Source of the DNA: Dasypus novemcinctus | Lineage: Eukaryota; Chordata; Mammalia; Cingulata; Dasypodidae | DNA: 64,000 bases | NCBI RefSeq assembly: GCF_030445035.2 | Contig: NC_080694.1 | Location: 69,145,147-69,209,146, forward strand | Reading direction: 5' to 3' | Shown here: one piece after another, positions 23,330 to 35,899 of the stretch | Numbering within the stretch: position 1 is the first letter of the stretch | Layout: each line of letters begins with the position of its first letter | Notes under the pieces: model-generated | What the model was told of the DNA's origin: nothing | Seen by the model: only the letters and a program-made list of their open reading frames with translations | Database searches by the model: none | Position numbers and translations under genes: made by a program

Positions 23330-26300
23330 CTGAAGAAGATGAAAAAGCTACCAGAGAGGCAGTGTGGATGAGAGAAGAGAATAGAGGGAGTTTTCAAGTA
23401 CCCCCTATTAAATCCAAATTAAAAAAGAAAGGGGAAATTATTTGTCAAAGACAATATCCCATTCCCCTTAATGGGAGGCAGGGAGTTCAACCCATCATCA
23501 AAGGCCTCCTTTGAAATGGACTCTTAGAACCTGCACATCCCCCTTCAATTCTTCTATTTTGCCCATTCAGAAATTAGATGGTAGTTGAAGGATGGTACAG
23601 GATCTAAGAACCATTAATCAAATTGTTCAGGTTCAACACCCAGTAGTCCCAAACCCATACCCTCTCCTTAGTAAAATCCCCTACCATCATAAATGGTTTA
23701 GTGTAATAAACCTAAAGAATGCCTTTTGGCCTGTCCCCTTGATCCAGGGAGTAGAGACTTATTTAAGTGAGAGAATCCCTCTACCAGAAGGAAACAGGAA
23801 AATAAGTCAACAGTTTTATCCCAAGGCATCACAAAGTCCCCCAACCACTTTAAACAGGAAATAGAAAAAGTATTAGAGAAATCCGGAGTCCCATCTGAAA
23901 TTTCCCATTTACAATATGTAGACAATATGCTAATATCAGGTAAAGAAAGGCAGATAGTAACCCAAACTACAAAGAGTTTATTGAATTTCTTGGGAGATCA
24001 AGGACTAGGAGTTTCAAAAAAAAAAAAAGAGCTACAATCTGTCAAAAAGGAAGTCAAATACCTGGGTCATCTCATTAGTGAGGGAAGGAGGAACATAAAT
24101 CCAGAAAAAAAAATTCAAGCCATTACTGAATTACCTCTTCCCTGGACAAAAAGAGAACTAAGAAGATTTTTGGGGATTGATGGGATATTGTAGATTATGG
24201 ATAAATTTTAATGCATCCCAAACCAAAGGGTTACACAAAAATCTTTTGGAGGAGGAATCTGGCAAATTAGAACAGAAGGAGGGGGAAGTAAAGGTCTTAG
24301 AGGGGCTCAGACAGGCATTGGTGTAAGCCCCTGTTCTGGCCCTTCCCTCCCTCATAAAACCTTTCCATCTGTTCCTTACAGTAGATAAAGGGATAGCCTT
24401 AGGAGTCCTAACCCAGATCTGGGGAGGCCAAAGGAAGCCCATGACCTTCCTTTCCAAAATCCTGGACCCTGTCTCCAAGAGATGGCCAAGGTGTGTTCAG
24501 GCCATGGCAGCAACTGCTCTCTTAGTAGAAGAAAGCAGGAAACTGACCTTTGGAGGGACCTTAGTTGTTAGCATCTCTCATCAAGTCAGGGGTATTTTGT
24601 CTCAAAAAAAGCAGAAAGGCAGTTAACAGATTCTCAGATTCTAAAATATGAGGCAATTCTAATGAAAAAAAAAAACCCAACAATTTAATAGTAACAATTG
24701 ATCATAGTCTGAACCCAGCCTCTTTCTTTTGGAAAGGGTCCAACCAGGTAGAAACTCCTGAACATAATTGTTTAGACTTAATTGAATACAAAACCTGAGT
24801 CTGGCCCAACCTAGGGAAACTTCCCTTACATTTGGGGGAAAAAATCATTTATAAATGGGTCTTCTAGGGTCTTGGAAGGAAAAAGTTACAATGGCTATGC
24901 TGTGTTGATGGGCTAACTTGTAAGGTGAAAGAAGCTGGTCGACTGCCCAATGATTGGTCATCTCAAACTTGTGAGCTGTTAGCATTAAATCAAGCCCTTA
25001 AATTGTTAAAAGAAATTGGTAAGTCTACACAAATTCTAAATATGCCTTTGGCATGGTCCACACCTTTAGAAAAGTTTGGGAAGAAAGGGGATTGATCAAT
25101 GGCAGAAGGAAGGAATTAGTTCATGTAGAAATTGTAAAACAAGTGTTAGCCAGTCTACTCTTACCAAGGGAAATATCCATGGTACATATAAATGGGCATC
25201 AGAAATGTCACACTTTTGAAGCAAAAGGCAACAGATTGGCTAATGAGAAGGCCAAAGAGGCTTCCCTCTGTTCCCCTCTGGAACTAATGGTCTTGATACT
25301 CTCCATCCCCAAAGAAATTGGAATCCCTGTATTCTCTGAAAAAAGAAAAGTAAAATAACTAGAACAATTGGGACTGATCTTAGATAGCCAAGGGAAGTGG
25401 CCCCTCCCAAATGGCTGGCAAATGTTGAATAAGCAAATAATGAGGGAAGTACTAGCAGTTTTGCACCAAGGGACTCATTGGGGAGTACAGGCCATGTGTG
25501 ACCTGGTCCTCAAGCATTTTGGGTGCGTGGGCTTTTATACTATAGCCAAACAAGTAAATGAATAGTGCATAATCTGCCAGGAAGTTAATAAGAAAGTTTT
25601 AAGAAAGCAAGTCCCGGGGGGAGGGTGCCTGGCCTCAGATCATTCCAGAGCATTCAGGTTGATTGTACTGAAATGTCCCCTGTAGGTTGACTAAAGTATG
25701 TTCTGGTTATTATGGATCACCTGACAGGGTGGGTCAAAGCATACCCTCTAGCCCCAGCTACAGCATCGGGGACTTCAAAAATTATCCTTGAACAAATCAT
25801 TCCCCAGTATGGGTTAGTAAAAAATATAGATTCAAACAATAGTAGTCACTTTATATCCAGAGTGTTGCAAAATATTATGTGGGGTCTAGATGTCATATGA
25901 AGCTTCCATACACCCTGGCACCCACTATCCTCAGGGAGAATAAAAAAAACAAAACAAAGAAACCCCCAAACCTCAAAAAAAACTCTCTAATTTGGTCTTA
26001 AGAACCAAACTATCATGAGTTAAATGTTTAACTATATCTCTGTTAAGAATCTGGACTGCCCCTAGGAGGTAACTGGGAAATTCTCCTTATGAAATGCTTT
26101 TTGGTCTGCCCTTCCCTGGGGAGACTGAAAAACTCCCCTCCTTTGAGTCAAAAATCTCTTTCTTTCTTCAAAATTATATACTGGCCTTGTCTTCTACTTT
26201 GTCATCCCTCAGACATCAGAGTTTGCTGGCTTAGACTCCACCTCTTGAATTTGCAGTCCACCAACACCGACCTGAAAACTGGGCCCCAATCAAGTTGTGG

Positions 26301-26420
26301 GAAGAGTCCAAACTCCAACCATCTTTGGAAGGACCTTATCCTATCTTGCTGACAACTGAAATAGCAGTACAAACAGCAGAAAAAGGCTGGACTCACTACA
26401 CTCGAACTGGATGATAAGTA
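23330..26420 (+). pseudogene. ERV-A pol remnant (RT, RNase H, integrase)
   Basis: RT is recognisable at about 23,590-24,200 ('NPYPLLSKIPYHHKWFSVIN' context). The catalytic Tyr-X-Asp-Asp box at 23,915-23,926 reads YVDN, so one catalytic Asp is lost. The RNase H and connection region covers about 24,200-25,360 in pieces. Integrase follows at about 25,440-26,400, with an H..H..C..C zinc region ('LHQGTHWGVQAM', then 'CIICQ'), a first catalytic Asp near 25,660 and an 'IDSNNSSHF' segment near 25,830. Stops and frameshifts occur throughout. The order and motifs support a class I ERV. Confidence 0.75.
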
Positions 26421-26429
26421 CCCAACAAC

Positions 26430-28490
26430 TTTGTCTGAGTCTTGGAAAATAATTTCAGCCCCAGATCCCATAAAGATCACACTGAGAAGACAATAATGGG
26501 GGGGAGGGGAATTGAGCTGTGTATTGTCCTAGTCAACAATAGCCCTAGTCCTATCGAAATACCAAAGAAGGAATTCAGATCTTAAGTTGCAGGTAAAAAT
26601 AATCTTAATAGCCATAAAGTTTCAAACCTGAAAAGCAATTAACCCCATCAAATTAGTTATAAATGTGACTGAAGGTCTGGAGTCCCAAACTGTGCAGTTT
26701 AACAACTGCCAGGTAATAGACTGTGAGAATTTAAAGCGCCAGTGATGGCTGAGTGGGAAAATAAATACCTATGCCCAGAGCCAGTGGGGAATAATTATGG
26801 TCAAGCCCCACCTCCCTTGCCCCTCTTGGGATGATGTATGACAAACCACCCAGTATAGAGAATAGACTTGAATATGGGATGGGTTTCAACAAATTCAAGG
26901 CCATTAAAGGGTAAAATAACCTTTTATAAAAGTAATACACCACCAGACTGCAAAAGTCTTCAGTGCAATCCAGTAGTAATAACTATTAAAAAGGCAGACA
27001 AATTAAAAACTGAGAGCAGCACCAGGGATAAATTATATGGAATGGGAGAAAATGTTACAAATAAAAGTCCTCTAGGAAGGTTCCATATCTGAGTCCTTCC
27101 TCCCCCCTGTAGATATAACATCAACAAAGCCTTCTGTAGCTAACCCTTCAGAAATACCACAAAAACAAAAACAAACAAAAAAACAACCAAAAGCCAGCCC
27201 CCCGATTCAAAATGATCCCAAAGCAGTCAGGATACTTAAGGCGGATGATTTAAAACAAACCATAGAAATAGAGACAGGATATGGAGACACAAATGCCTGA
27301 GTAGAATGGATCAAATATACAGTCCAGAGTCTAAACAAAAGCAACTGTTATACTTGTGCAACAGGCTGGCCCACAGCTCATATTGTCCCTTTCTGCTCTG
27401 TATAGAAAACCATGAAAAAGAGTTTAAGTGCATGATACTCCTCTTCCAAAATGCTACTCCTGGTGAAAATTGTAGTATGTTGTCCTCCCTCTTTCCAGCA
27501 GTCAAAAATGGAAACATGAAGGCCATACCCACCTCCCATCTAGGCCCAGGGAATCACTCTGCTTGTCTCTCTAGACAGGGGGAAAGATTCTGGGACCCTA
27601 GAACCATGGCCTCATGTACACGAGTGTGGAATGTAAGCAGTGATTGTACTGACAACTTCTCCATTTGGTCAGACTGTGAGCAGACCTGTGGTGGTACTGT
27701 GGAAAGGGTGTTCTCTGACCAATACTGCCTGAGAGGTGGGGCGGAACCTGTGCTCTGGTCCAATTGGCTATCCCATTCACCTTGGCATTTGAAAAAGAAG
27801 CGAGAATATCATCCCAGGGAGGGAGAGAAAAAAGAAGTTTACGTGGTTCTTTTAATGAGAGGATCTATTTAGACAATATAGGAGTTCCCTGAGGAGTCCC
27901 AGATGGGTTTAAGGCTAGAAATCAGGTAACAGCTGGGTTTGAGTCATTCTTGTTCTGGTGGGTCACCATTTATAAAAATGTAGACTGGATTAATTATATC
28001 TATTATAACCAACAGAGATTTATTAATTACACCAGGAATGCAGTTAAGGGAATTGCAGAACAATTAGATGCTACTAGCAGAATGGCATGAGAAAATAAAA
28101 TAGCCTTAGATACAAGGCTAACTGAAAAGGGGGGAGTCTGTGTTAAATTGGAGGTAGTTGCTGTACATTCATCCCAATAACACTGCCCCTGACGGAACTA
28201 TCACTAAAGCTTTACAAGGCCTAGCAGCCCTGTCTGAGGAACTAGCAGAGAATTCTGGCATTAGTAATTCACTCACAGGATGGCTTGAAAATTGGTTTGG
28301 AAAATGGAAAGGGGTTGCACTGTCCATCTTAACTTCCCTCATTACCTCAGCTGGGGTGCTTACCACAGTCAGATGCTGTATCATTCCATGTGCCCGAGGG
28401 CTAGTTCAAAGACTCATTGAAACTGCCCTAACCAAACAAATGCCCATACAGGGTAGGCAAAACAATCTGTACCCCCTTTAAAGGAGATTC
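26430..28490 (+). pseudogene. ERV-A env remnant
   Basis: SU is heavily broken, with the longest open piece at 27,306-27,872. The TM part is better preserved: a conserved 'EKGGVCV' segment near 28,120-28,145, then an open frame at 28,158-28,481 containing a hydrophobic membrane anchor ('WKGVALSILTSLITSAGVL') and a Cys-containing cytoplasmic tail. This resembles gammaretrovirus-type TM subunits. In-frame stops separate SU and TM pieces, so no functional Env is predicted. Confidence 0.65.
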
Positions 28491-28554
28491 TTACAATGAG
28501 GAGTGTGAGATAGCACTTAGAAAATTTGAAGAATGGAAATGTGAAAACTAAGAA

Positions 28555-28578
28555 GAATTTAAAAGAAAGAGGGGCAAT
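28555..28578 (+). other. ERV-A polypurine tract
   Basis: The purine run 'aaaagaaagaggggcaa' sits directly before the 3' LTR start at 28,579, the expected plus-strand primer position. Confidence 0.7.
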
Positions 28579-29085
28579 TGTAAGAAATGAAGATCAGGTT
28601 AGTTTTCACATAAAGGAAGAAAATATTAATGTAACCTGGCAGCCTACTGTCTCCCACTCCTGGGTTAAACAGCAACAAAAGGAACCAGCTTAAGTCAGTC
28701 CTATAGGCAGTTAAAAAGATGCACAAGAAAAAGCTAAGTCAATACCAATTCGGCACTAAATTCCATTTCTTATTTGGCAAAAGGAGCAGGTAAATGGTTG
28801 GAATGTGATGGGGGGAAGTGGTTAATCAAAAACTTTTGCATGGGAAAGTTAGATTTCTTGGAATAGGCTGTAACCTCTAACCTCTGAAGTATCCAATCTA
28901 TGGAGAAAAAGAGGAAGAGCTTGTGTGCTAGGCTTAGGGGTATAAAATGTTTCATTTTTCTTTGTTTGGGATGCTGGCCACATTTTCTGGTTGTGTGCCC
29001 CTTCTTGCAAGATTAAAAACAAATTCTTTTCTTCTTCACAATCAGGTAAGCCTTATTTTCTTCCAAAAATGATTTCTTTTTTATA
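28579..29085 (+). repeat. ERV-A 3' LTR
   Basis: It is 507 bp and starts 'tgtaagaaatgaagatcagg'. The TATA box is 'tataaaatg' near 28,940, in a position like that of the 5' LTR. It ends 'tttcttttttata', a decayed form of the 5' LTR end. An 8-bp duplication ('aacctcta', near 28,870) separates it from the 5' LTR. Confidence 0.85.
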
Positions 29086-29830
29086 CTTTCAATTCTGTTC
29101 CATTGGTCTATGTGTCTGCCCTTGTGCCAGGAGCACACTGATGTGGTAACTGTAGCTTTGTAATAAGTTTAAAATCAGGAAATGAGGGTCCTCCAACTTC
29201 ATCCTTCTTTTTCAAGATGTTTTGGCCATTTGGGTCTTCCTATCCTTCCATATAAACTTGATGATGGCTTTTCCATTTCTCCATAGGAATTTTTTTATTG
29301 GGATTGTGTTGAAAGTGTAAATTGTTTTGGATAGAACTGTTGTCTTAACAGCATTTGGTCTTTCAGTCTGTTAACAGGAAATATCCTTCCATTTATTTAT
29401 GTCTTCTTTGGTTTCATTCAGTAATGTTTTATACATCTTCTTGTGTGTACAATTTCATTACATATTTGGTTAAATTCACTTATAGATATTTGATTCTTTT
29501 ACTTGCTATTGTAAATGGATTTTTTTTTCCTTGATTTTCTCTTTAGACTACTCAGTGCTATTGTATAGAGACCACAGATATTTTGTGTGATGATCTTTTA
29601 ACCTGCCACTTTGTTGAATTTATTTATTAAATCTAATGACTGTGTTGTAGATTTTCCAGTATTTTCTTTATATAGGATCATGTCATCTGCAAATAGGGAA
29701 TGTCTTGCACCTTCCTCTACAAAACAGAGGCTTTTTATTGCTTTTTCTTGCCTAATGGCTCCAGGTAGAATTTCTAGCACAATATTGAGTAAGAATTGTG
29801 GCAGTGGGTGTTTTAATTTCCCAATGGACT
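29086..29830 (-). mobile_element. L1 ORF2, antisense, continuation after ERV-A
   Basis: Reverse-complement L1 ORF2 landmarks are 'attctgttccattggtctat', 'tttttcaagatgttttggcc' and 'ggatcatgtcatctgcaaat'. A minus-strand frame remnant contains the RT active-site context 'LFADDMILY' near 29,650-29,680. It is split by the LTR-like element starting near 29,831. Confidence 0.85.
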
Positions 29831-30440
29831 GTTGATGCAAAGTACCTGAAATGTGTTGGCTTTTGTAAAGGGAATTTATTTGGTGTAAAAGCTCACAGTT
29901 CCAAGGTGGTGAAAAGTCCAAATGAAGGTACCATAAAGGTGCTTTCTCACCAAAGTCAGCTACTATAGATTCTGGTGTGTTGCCATGTGGAGAAGCAAGA
30001 AGGTGCCCATCTCTGCAGAGCTCCCTGCCTTCCCCTCCTGAATCTCCTGTCTCCTGGAGCTCAGCTGTGAGTGACCAGGCCAAGGGCTTGTCTATTTCTG
30101 GGCCTCCTGTATCAGTCTCCACTGCTCCACTCTCTTTCCAAGTTCAGCTGTGAGCTCTCAGGCATCCTGCAGGCTCCTCTTCTCCTAAGCTGCTCTATGG
30201 CCCAGCCTCTTGAGGGCTCTGTGCTTAAGGAATCCTTACTCTCAGGTTCCAGAATAAAATGTCTGCTCCCTTTATCCTCTGAGTCTCCCTTTACTTCAGA
30301 CCCAGCAAGAGGGCAGAGACTCCACAAATCATGCCCCACTGATGCAATCCAGTCAAATGGGTCTCACACCCACAGGAATTGGTTAGTTTAAAATATGCTA
30401 TTTCTCTTTTTGAGATTCATAAAATGATTTCAAACTGCCA
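29831..30440. mobile_element. LTR-like element, family 'Y'
   Basis: It shares its start with the copies at 44.09 and 61.83 kb ('gatgcaaa.ac', 'gttggcttttgtaaagggaa', 'tttatttggtgtaaaagctc', 'acagttcca'). It ends near 'gatttcaaactgccaca' at 30,440, after which L1 ORF2 resumes. The internal promoter and poly(A) layout is unclear and I cannot name the family. Confidence 0.5.
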
Positions 30441-30890
30441 CAGTGGCCATCCCTGTCTTGTGCCTAATCCTAGGAGAGAGTTTTCTATCTTTTGATACTG
30501 AATTTGATGTTAGATGTGGGTTTTTCATATTGTGCCCTTAAGCATGTTGAGGAAGTTTCCTTCTATTCCTAGTTCTGGGTGCTTTTATTAAGAAGGGATG
30601 CTGGATTTTTTTCAAGTGTCTTTTCAATGTGGTGATGATTGTTCTTTTAATGTGACTAAATACATTCATCAATTGATTCTTATTTTAAACCAGCCTTGCA
30701 TGGCAAGTTACATTAGGTGGTAACTCAGAATTCCAGAAAGGAAAATTAACAACAGAGATTGTATACAGATAGATAGAGAGATGTACACAACACACACACA
30801 AACACACTTCCATCTGAAAGGCTTTCTTTAAAATTACTTGTAATTCAGTATTGAAATCAGTGAATTCTCTGCTTTTGTTTATCTAAAACA
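30441..30890 (-). mobile_element. L1 ORF2, antisense, further part
   Basis: The reverse complement continues ORF2 ('tggccatccctgtcttgtgc', 'ttaagcatgttgaggaagtt', 'aaccagccttgcatggc'). A CA-rich microsatellite lies at 30,783-30,808. Confidence 0.75.
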
Positions 30891-30891
30891 G

Positions 30892-31443
30892 GGGTACTTT
30901 TTTGTCCCACTCATGTGAAGGCAATTTATTAACCAAAAATTATTTTGGAGGCCTGTTCACAGACAATGACCATGGTGCCCCACCTTCCTGTGGGTGCTGT
31001 CAGAGGGCATGGGTGTGATGTCCTCAATTTGTCTGATATTCATTCCTGAATGTGCAAGGGCTCTGAGGGCCAACTGGCCCCAGGTCCAGGGGTCTAGGTC
31101 CTAGTGCCTCCTGTGGCCTGGAGTTTGGTGTGTAAGGCAATGACATCCAGCTCCTTGTAATTTTGGGCCACATCTTGGCAGCCAACATGGCAGCACAAGG
31201 TGAGGACTCATCTTGGTCAGCCTTCACCTTCATCCCACCAGTCACACAGCAGATGGTTTCCTTGCCAGAGAGATCCATGACATGGACAAGAGAGTCATTA
31301 AAGGATGCAAAAATGTGACAGACACCAAACACATTCTCTACTTCTGCCACCTGAGGCCCAAGGCTGATGACCTGTTCTTTTCTTTTCCTTTGCCAGGTGT
31401 CATTTCTCTGTGTAGTCTCCAGACTCCGCCACTTGAAAGAGAG
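30892..31443 (-). pseudogene. RPS14: Processed pseudogene of ribosomal protein S14
   Basis: The minus strand from about 31,443 carries an RPS14-like 5' UTR ('aagtggcggagtctggagac'), an ATG at 31,403-31,401, and then frames matching RPS14 (segments '[15 protein letters not shown]', '[20 protein letters not shown]' and '[13 protein letters not shown]'). RPS14 is the small-subunit protein uS11. There are no introns. Frameshifts after the Ala-Ala-Met-Leu segment destroy the C-terminal half. An 'aataaattgccttcaca' 3' end lies near 30,900. It interrupts the antisense L1, so it arrived by L1-mediated retroposition. Confidence 0.88.
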
Positions 31444-31454
31444 CTAAAGGCATG

Positions 31455-31580
31455 TTCTTTTTCTAAGATCTATTTTATTTATTTATTTCCCCCCACCCTC
31501 TCATTATTTGCACTTGCCGTGTCTGTTTGTCTTTCCTTGGGAGGGAGATGCCTAATCACTTGAGTCACCTCAGTTTCCTT
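31455..31580 (-). mobile_element. Old SINE fragment, DAS-like
   Basis: 'aagatctattttatttattt' followed by a C-rich stretch and 'gtgtctgtttgtctttcctt' resembles the tail half of DAS-type SINEs at 10.7 and 46.9 kb. The tRNA-like head is reduced to 'gatgcctaatcacttgagtc'. Confidence 0.5.
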
Positions 31581-31639
31581 AAAACAGGGGCTCATAACCC
31601 TTTTTTCCCCCACAGACTCCTTTGCCAATCAGGGGAAAA

Positions 31640-32830
31640 CTGTGTGCTTTCTGTTCTTAGTTTGCTGAGAGATTTTGTCTTGACAGGTTGCATTTGGCAA
31701 GTGCTTTTTCTGGGTCTTCTGTAATGATGACATGGTGTTTGTGCTTCATTCTATTAATTTGGAGAACTGTGATGAGTTGTAGATATTAAATCACCTTTGC
31801 ATTCCCAGCTAGTCAATTAGATGTGATCTATAATACTCTTTATGCATTTTTGCATTTGGTTTTGGTTTGCTCACATTTTGTATGGATTTTTAAGCCCAGG
31901 ATCATGAAGGATACTGCTCTGTACTTCTCTTTCCTTGTGATGTCTTTGCCTGGTTTTTGAATGAGGGCAACACTGGACTTGTAGAGGAATTGGAAATTGT
32001 TCTTCCTTTAATATGTAAGAGGATTTGGGTAGAATTGATACTATTTCTTCATTATGTGTTTCATACAATTCAGCAATGAGGACTTCTGGGCCTGGAGTTT
32101 TTTCTATGGGAAGGTTTTCAATTACTAAGTCAATTTCTACAATTGATACAAGTGTGAACAAAATTTTCTGTTTCTTCATTTGTAATTTGTGTTTTTCAAA
32201 GACACTGTTCATCTAGTTTGAGAAATTTATTGGCATGTTCCCTTGCCCTTTTACTTTCTAAAGATCTGTATAGATAGCCTTTCTTTCATTACTTTATTGG
32301 TAATTTGTGTTTTTCTCTTGATCAGTCTAGCCACAGGTTTATAAAATGTATTGATATTTCCCCTTCAAACACTCATTTAGTTTCATTGTTTTTCTCTATT
32401 TTTTGTCATATTGATTTTTGGTCTCATCTTTATTTTCCTCCTACTGCTTGCTTTGGACAACTGTAGAACTCACCTCTTTGTTATCCTCATCCCAACCACC
32501 ATACATCCTTGTCCTACATGTTTTCCAGTGCCTGAAAGATGTAGTTTCCTATATTTATCTGAATTTGATGTTGTTTAAGGCAGGTTGCTGTTTCTATATC
32601 ATCATCCAAAGCACAATTCCAAACTGAGTTTCTAATTCAGTATTTAAAATATTTAGCTTCTGGAAGGATATTTGGTTCTTTCACAAAACAGCTAGGTCAT
32701 TTTTAGTTTCCCATGTTCTGCATGAATTTTCAAACTCAGCATTTTTTTCTTTACACAAAATTTTTGTTTTGTTATATTCTACATCTCATAATTGCAATAT
32801 TGAAATTTTGTGAGGCTCTCTTTACAAACT
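31640..32830 (-). mobile_element. L1 ORF2, antisense, 5' part
   Basis: Reverse-complement ORF2 landmarks are 'tttgcattcccagctagtca', 'ttggtttgctcacattttgt', 'aggacttctgggcctggagt' and 'ttttctcttgatcagtctag'. This is the upstream end of the L1 that starts at 19.5 kb. The 5' UTR and ORF1 are not seen. Confidence 0.8.
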
Positions 32831-35800
32831 ATTGTTTCTGATTCTTGATCATGTTGACTTTTTTTCTATTGCATTTATATGTTTCTTGCTATGAGCTGCA
32901 CTTCTTCCTTGTGAAATCATGTAAAATATTTGACACATAGGTTAAACATGGAATTCTCTAGAAGTTTTTGTTTCCTTCTTGCAGTTTTCAGATTACCATC
33001 AATCCAGGATACTATACGCTAAATCCATGGCTTGAAGTTATTTTATTCCACAGATGAGGCACATTTGGACAACAAAGCACAGGAGGGCTGGCTGGTGGTT
33101 ACAATTCCTCAGAAACAGTTCTTTCTCCTTCCCACCACTCAGCCCATGCTGTTGGGTAAAAGGCACGTTTCCTCAGAACACTCTTCTTTGGGGGATGAGA
33201 GAGATTTCTTTTGTTCCTCCCTTACTCTGAGGTTATGAATCTTTGGATTCCTAGATGTCCAGCGTGGTGGACTGACTCCTACTTCACTCCCCACAAGTAT
33301 AAGGATTGGTATCAGTTCCTGTCTACTTCAGGGTGTGATATGAGAAACCAACGATACTATTTTCAAATTTGAAAAATGCCCTTGGGATGAAAGCATCTTT
33401 TCTTTCTAGATGCCTTTCCATGTGGATATTTTAGCTTAAATTAGTATTCTCTTTTTCTTCAATAGTGATTGGAAGTTCTTATATTTTACCTGTTATTTTA
33501 GTTCTCTTCAGTGAAAGAGAAAGTCTTAAAAATGTGCCTATCATATAACTGAAAATGGAATCTCTTTAGCTACTCATTAATTCCTTCCTGGTACTGGACA
33601 CCAGGATAGGTGCTGGAACACTGTCCATCTCAACCAATGCTACACCATGTGGTCAGTGGCTAGTGCTGCTTGTGGACCATTTACCAGCTACAGTGAGATC
33701 CAGAAGGAAACTGAGCCTGAGAGCAACAAGGGAGCCTCTACCTTTTTGTGTCCCAGACTGTAGACATGCAAGCCAGGAGCAGTGTTTACATTGTGTCCTT
33801 GGGCCTGCTAAAAAGCTTGCTGCTCATCTGCTCATGAACAGACTTTGAGTAGCACTGTGTCTAAACCTGGGGGGTGTATTAGAGTCTTATGGGGGTTGCA
33901 TAAAACTATAACAGTTATGGATCCTCTCCACAGAAATATGTGCAAGGAAATATAAAAGTTATATGAAATGCCAGTGCACATGTGATCCTCTGAAGTCTTA
34001 GAGATCTGGGGTTTTTTATTCCTATTATGAGAAAAAGACAGGGAGAGATGTTTTCAGAAATCACTTATCCATTCAGCAATGTCTCTCTACTTATTTATGA
34101 GGATAAACTGACAGACATAAAAGGTGAAATCATAACAGACTATAAGGAAATGAGTTGAAAGATGTCATTTATTAGTCACCCACTTCCCCCAACCAAACCT
34201 GAGTGCCATCAATGTACCAGACAAAGTTCCAAGCTGGTTCCAGCCCCAGGAATTGGCATCTGTCCTCACTTTCCATCCTCCGTGTCCATCCTGCAGCATC
34301 TGGACCTCTTCCCACATCAGGGAATTCCACACTTAAGGAGCCTTGGTGGAGGCAGAGCCACCGCCCACCATGAAGAGGGAAGCTCACCTTCCCAAACATG
34401 TTTGAGCTGGACATGGAGGAGCCTTGGCCTCCCCATCACATGACTGCAGCAGACTCTGGATCAGGACATGCTGACCTAGTGATTCTGGGATGGTGCAGAG
34501 TCCAGCGGGCAGAGGCACATGACTGGCATGGGGTCATACAGGCAGGAGCAATAGGTCTTATATAAGGGCTCTGTGTCCTGCGTCAGCCCAGTGGGTGGCC
34601 ATGCCCCTTGCCCAACAGCAGCAGCCTTGGTTCCCATAGAGGACCCGACCTAGGGCAGGTTGTGGATTCTGTTCCTGGCTGTGCAACCTCAAGTTCTTGG
34701 TTCTCTGGCTTTCCCCAAACAAAACAAGCCCCAGGATCACATATACAAACTCCTTATGTTGAAATAAGAAAAATCTAAAACCCAGATTTTATACCAAGAA
34801 ATGAGCATGAAATCCATTAAGATACAATGACACATAGCAAGAATTCAGAGATTTAATTTATGGGGAACTTTGAACCACTTTATAAATCCCCACCTGGCTA
34901 TACCCCATTGTAGAGAAAGTGCATGCATTTCCCAACATCACCTTCATAATTGATGGTAGATTTCCTCCTTTTCTTTTCAAGAAAGGAGTTTTTTTACATG
35001 GTTTAAGCACCATGCGGGTGCTACACTCATCACTGGAAGAACAATCTTCACCATCCACTGAGCCAGGACAGCCTAAGGAGCTTTTGATGAAACACTCTGG
35101 CTTCTCCCCAGACCCCGTATCTCAGGACACGGGGCGGGAGCCCAGAAGGCACATTCTACCACCCCAGGGAGCTGGAGCACAGATATGAGGCCTCCTTGAT
35201 CTAAAGTTGGACCTGAAATCCAGCAACTCAGCACCCCCTTATTATGAACACAGAACCTCATGCTCCCCCAGACCTTCTGGATCTTTGTGGGATGTCAGGA
35301 GTTCCCTAGAAGTTGGGGCACCCTGGTCTACGTGTCTTCCAGGCATGGTGCCAAAACTGTGCAGTCACTCGAATGTGGTCCATGGATTGCCAAGCTCTGG
35401 AGGTCCAGGGTCAGTCCTTGCTCCTCTTCTTTCTGTAGCTAATCATGCACTAGGTGACCTCATCCTCTCCTTAGGTTCAAAATATCACTTTATGGTACCA
35501 ACCCCAAATTTGTGTTTCCAGCCCAGACACTTCTCTTCATCTCCAGATTCATATTTCCAATGGCAACTGATAACCTCACTTTCATTTCTGATGGACATCT
35601 CAGATTCAGGTTTTCCTAAACAGAATGCCTGTAATGTCCCTTCAACTATCCTCCTTCCAGAGTCTTCCCCACCTCCTCTGACAGCTCCACCTTTCTATTT
35701 GCAAAACTTTTTTTCCTTTGTATAGATGAACTTTTTCATGTCGTCCTGATTCCTTATTCTCTCACAACCTAAATTTATCCCATTAGGAAACCCTGTAATA

Positions 35801-35880
35801 TTTGTAAATATACACTTCTATTTCCCACTATTTTCCCTGATCCTATCCTGGCAGATCAAGTGAACTCTCTAGTTGGAACA
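32831..35880. other. No gene recognised; 3' flank of the MHC locus
   Basis: The sequence is mixed and moderately AT-rich. Open frames are short and lack any family signature (for example 35,207-35,725 plus, 172 codons, Ser/Pro/Phe-rich). Some parts may be old repeats that I cannot name. Confidence 0.4.
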
Positions 35881-35899
35881 CAGCACTGATTTCATCCTT

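Larger units (their letters stand above)
19956..29085 (+). mobile_element. ERV-A: decayed class I (gamma-type) endogenous retrovirus
   Basis: Complete proviral outline: 5' LTR (19,956-20,921, itself interrupted), tRNA-Pro-like primer binding site, gag, pro, pol and env remnants, polypurine tract, and 3' LTR (28,579-29,085). The ends are TGTAAGAAA..TTTCTTACA at the 5' LTR and a mutated right end at the 3' LTR. Flanking bases 'ctct' and 'cttt' are consistent with a 4-bp duplication in the host L1. All genes carry many stops and frameshifts. By eye the LTRs differ at roughly 10% of sites, so it is far older than ERV-B. Confidence 0.88.
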
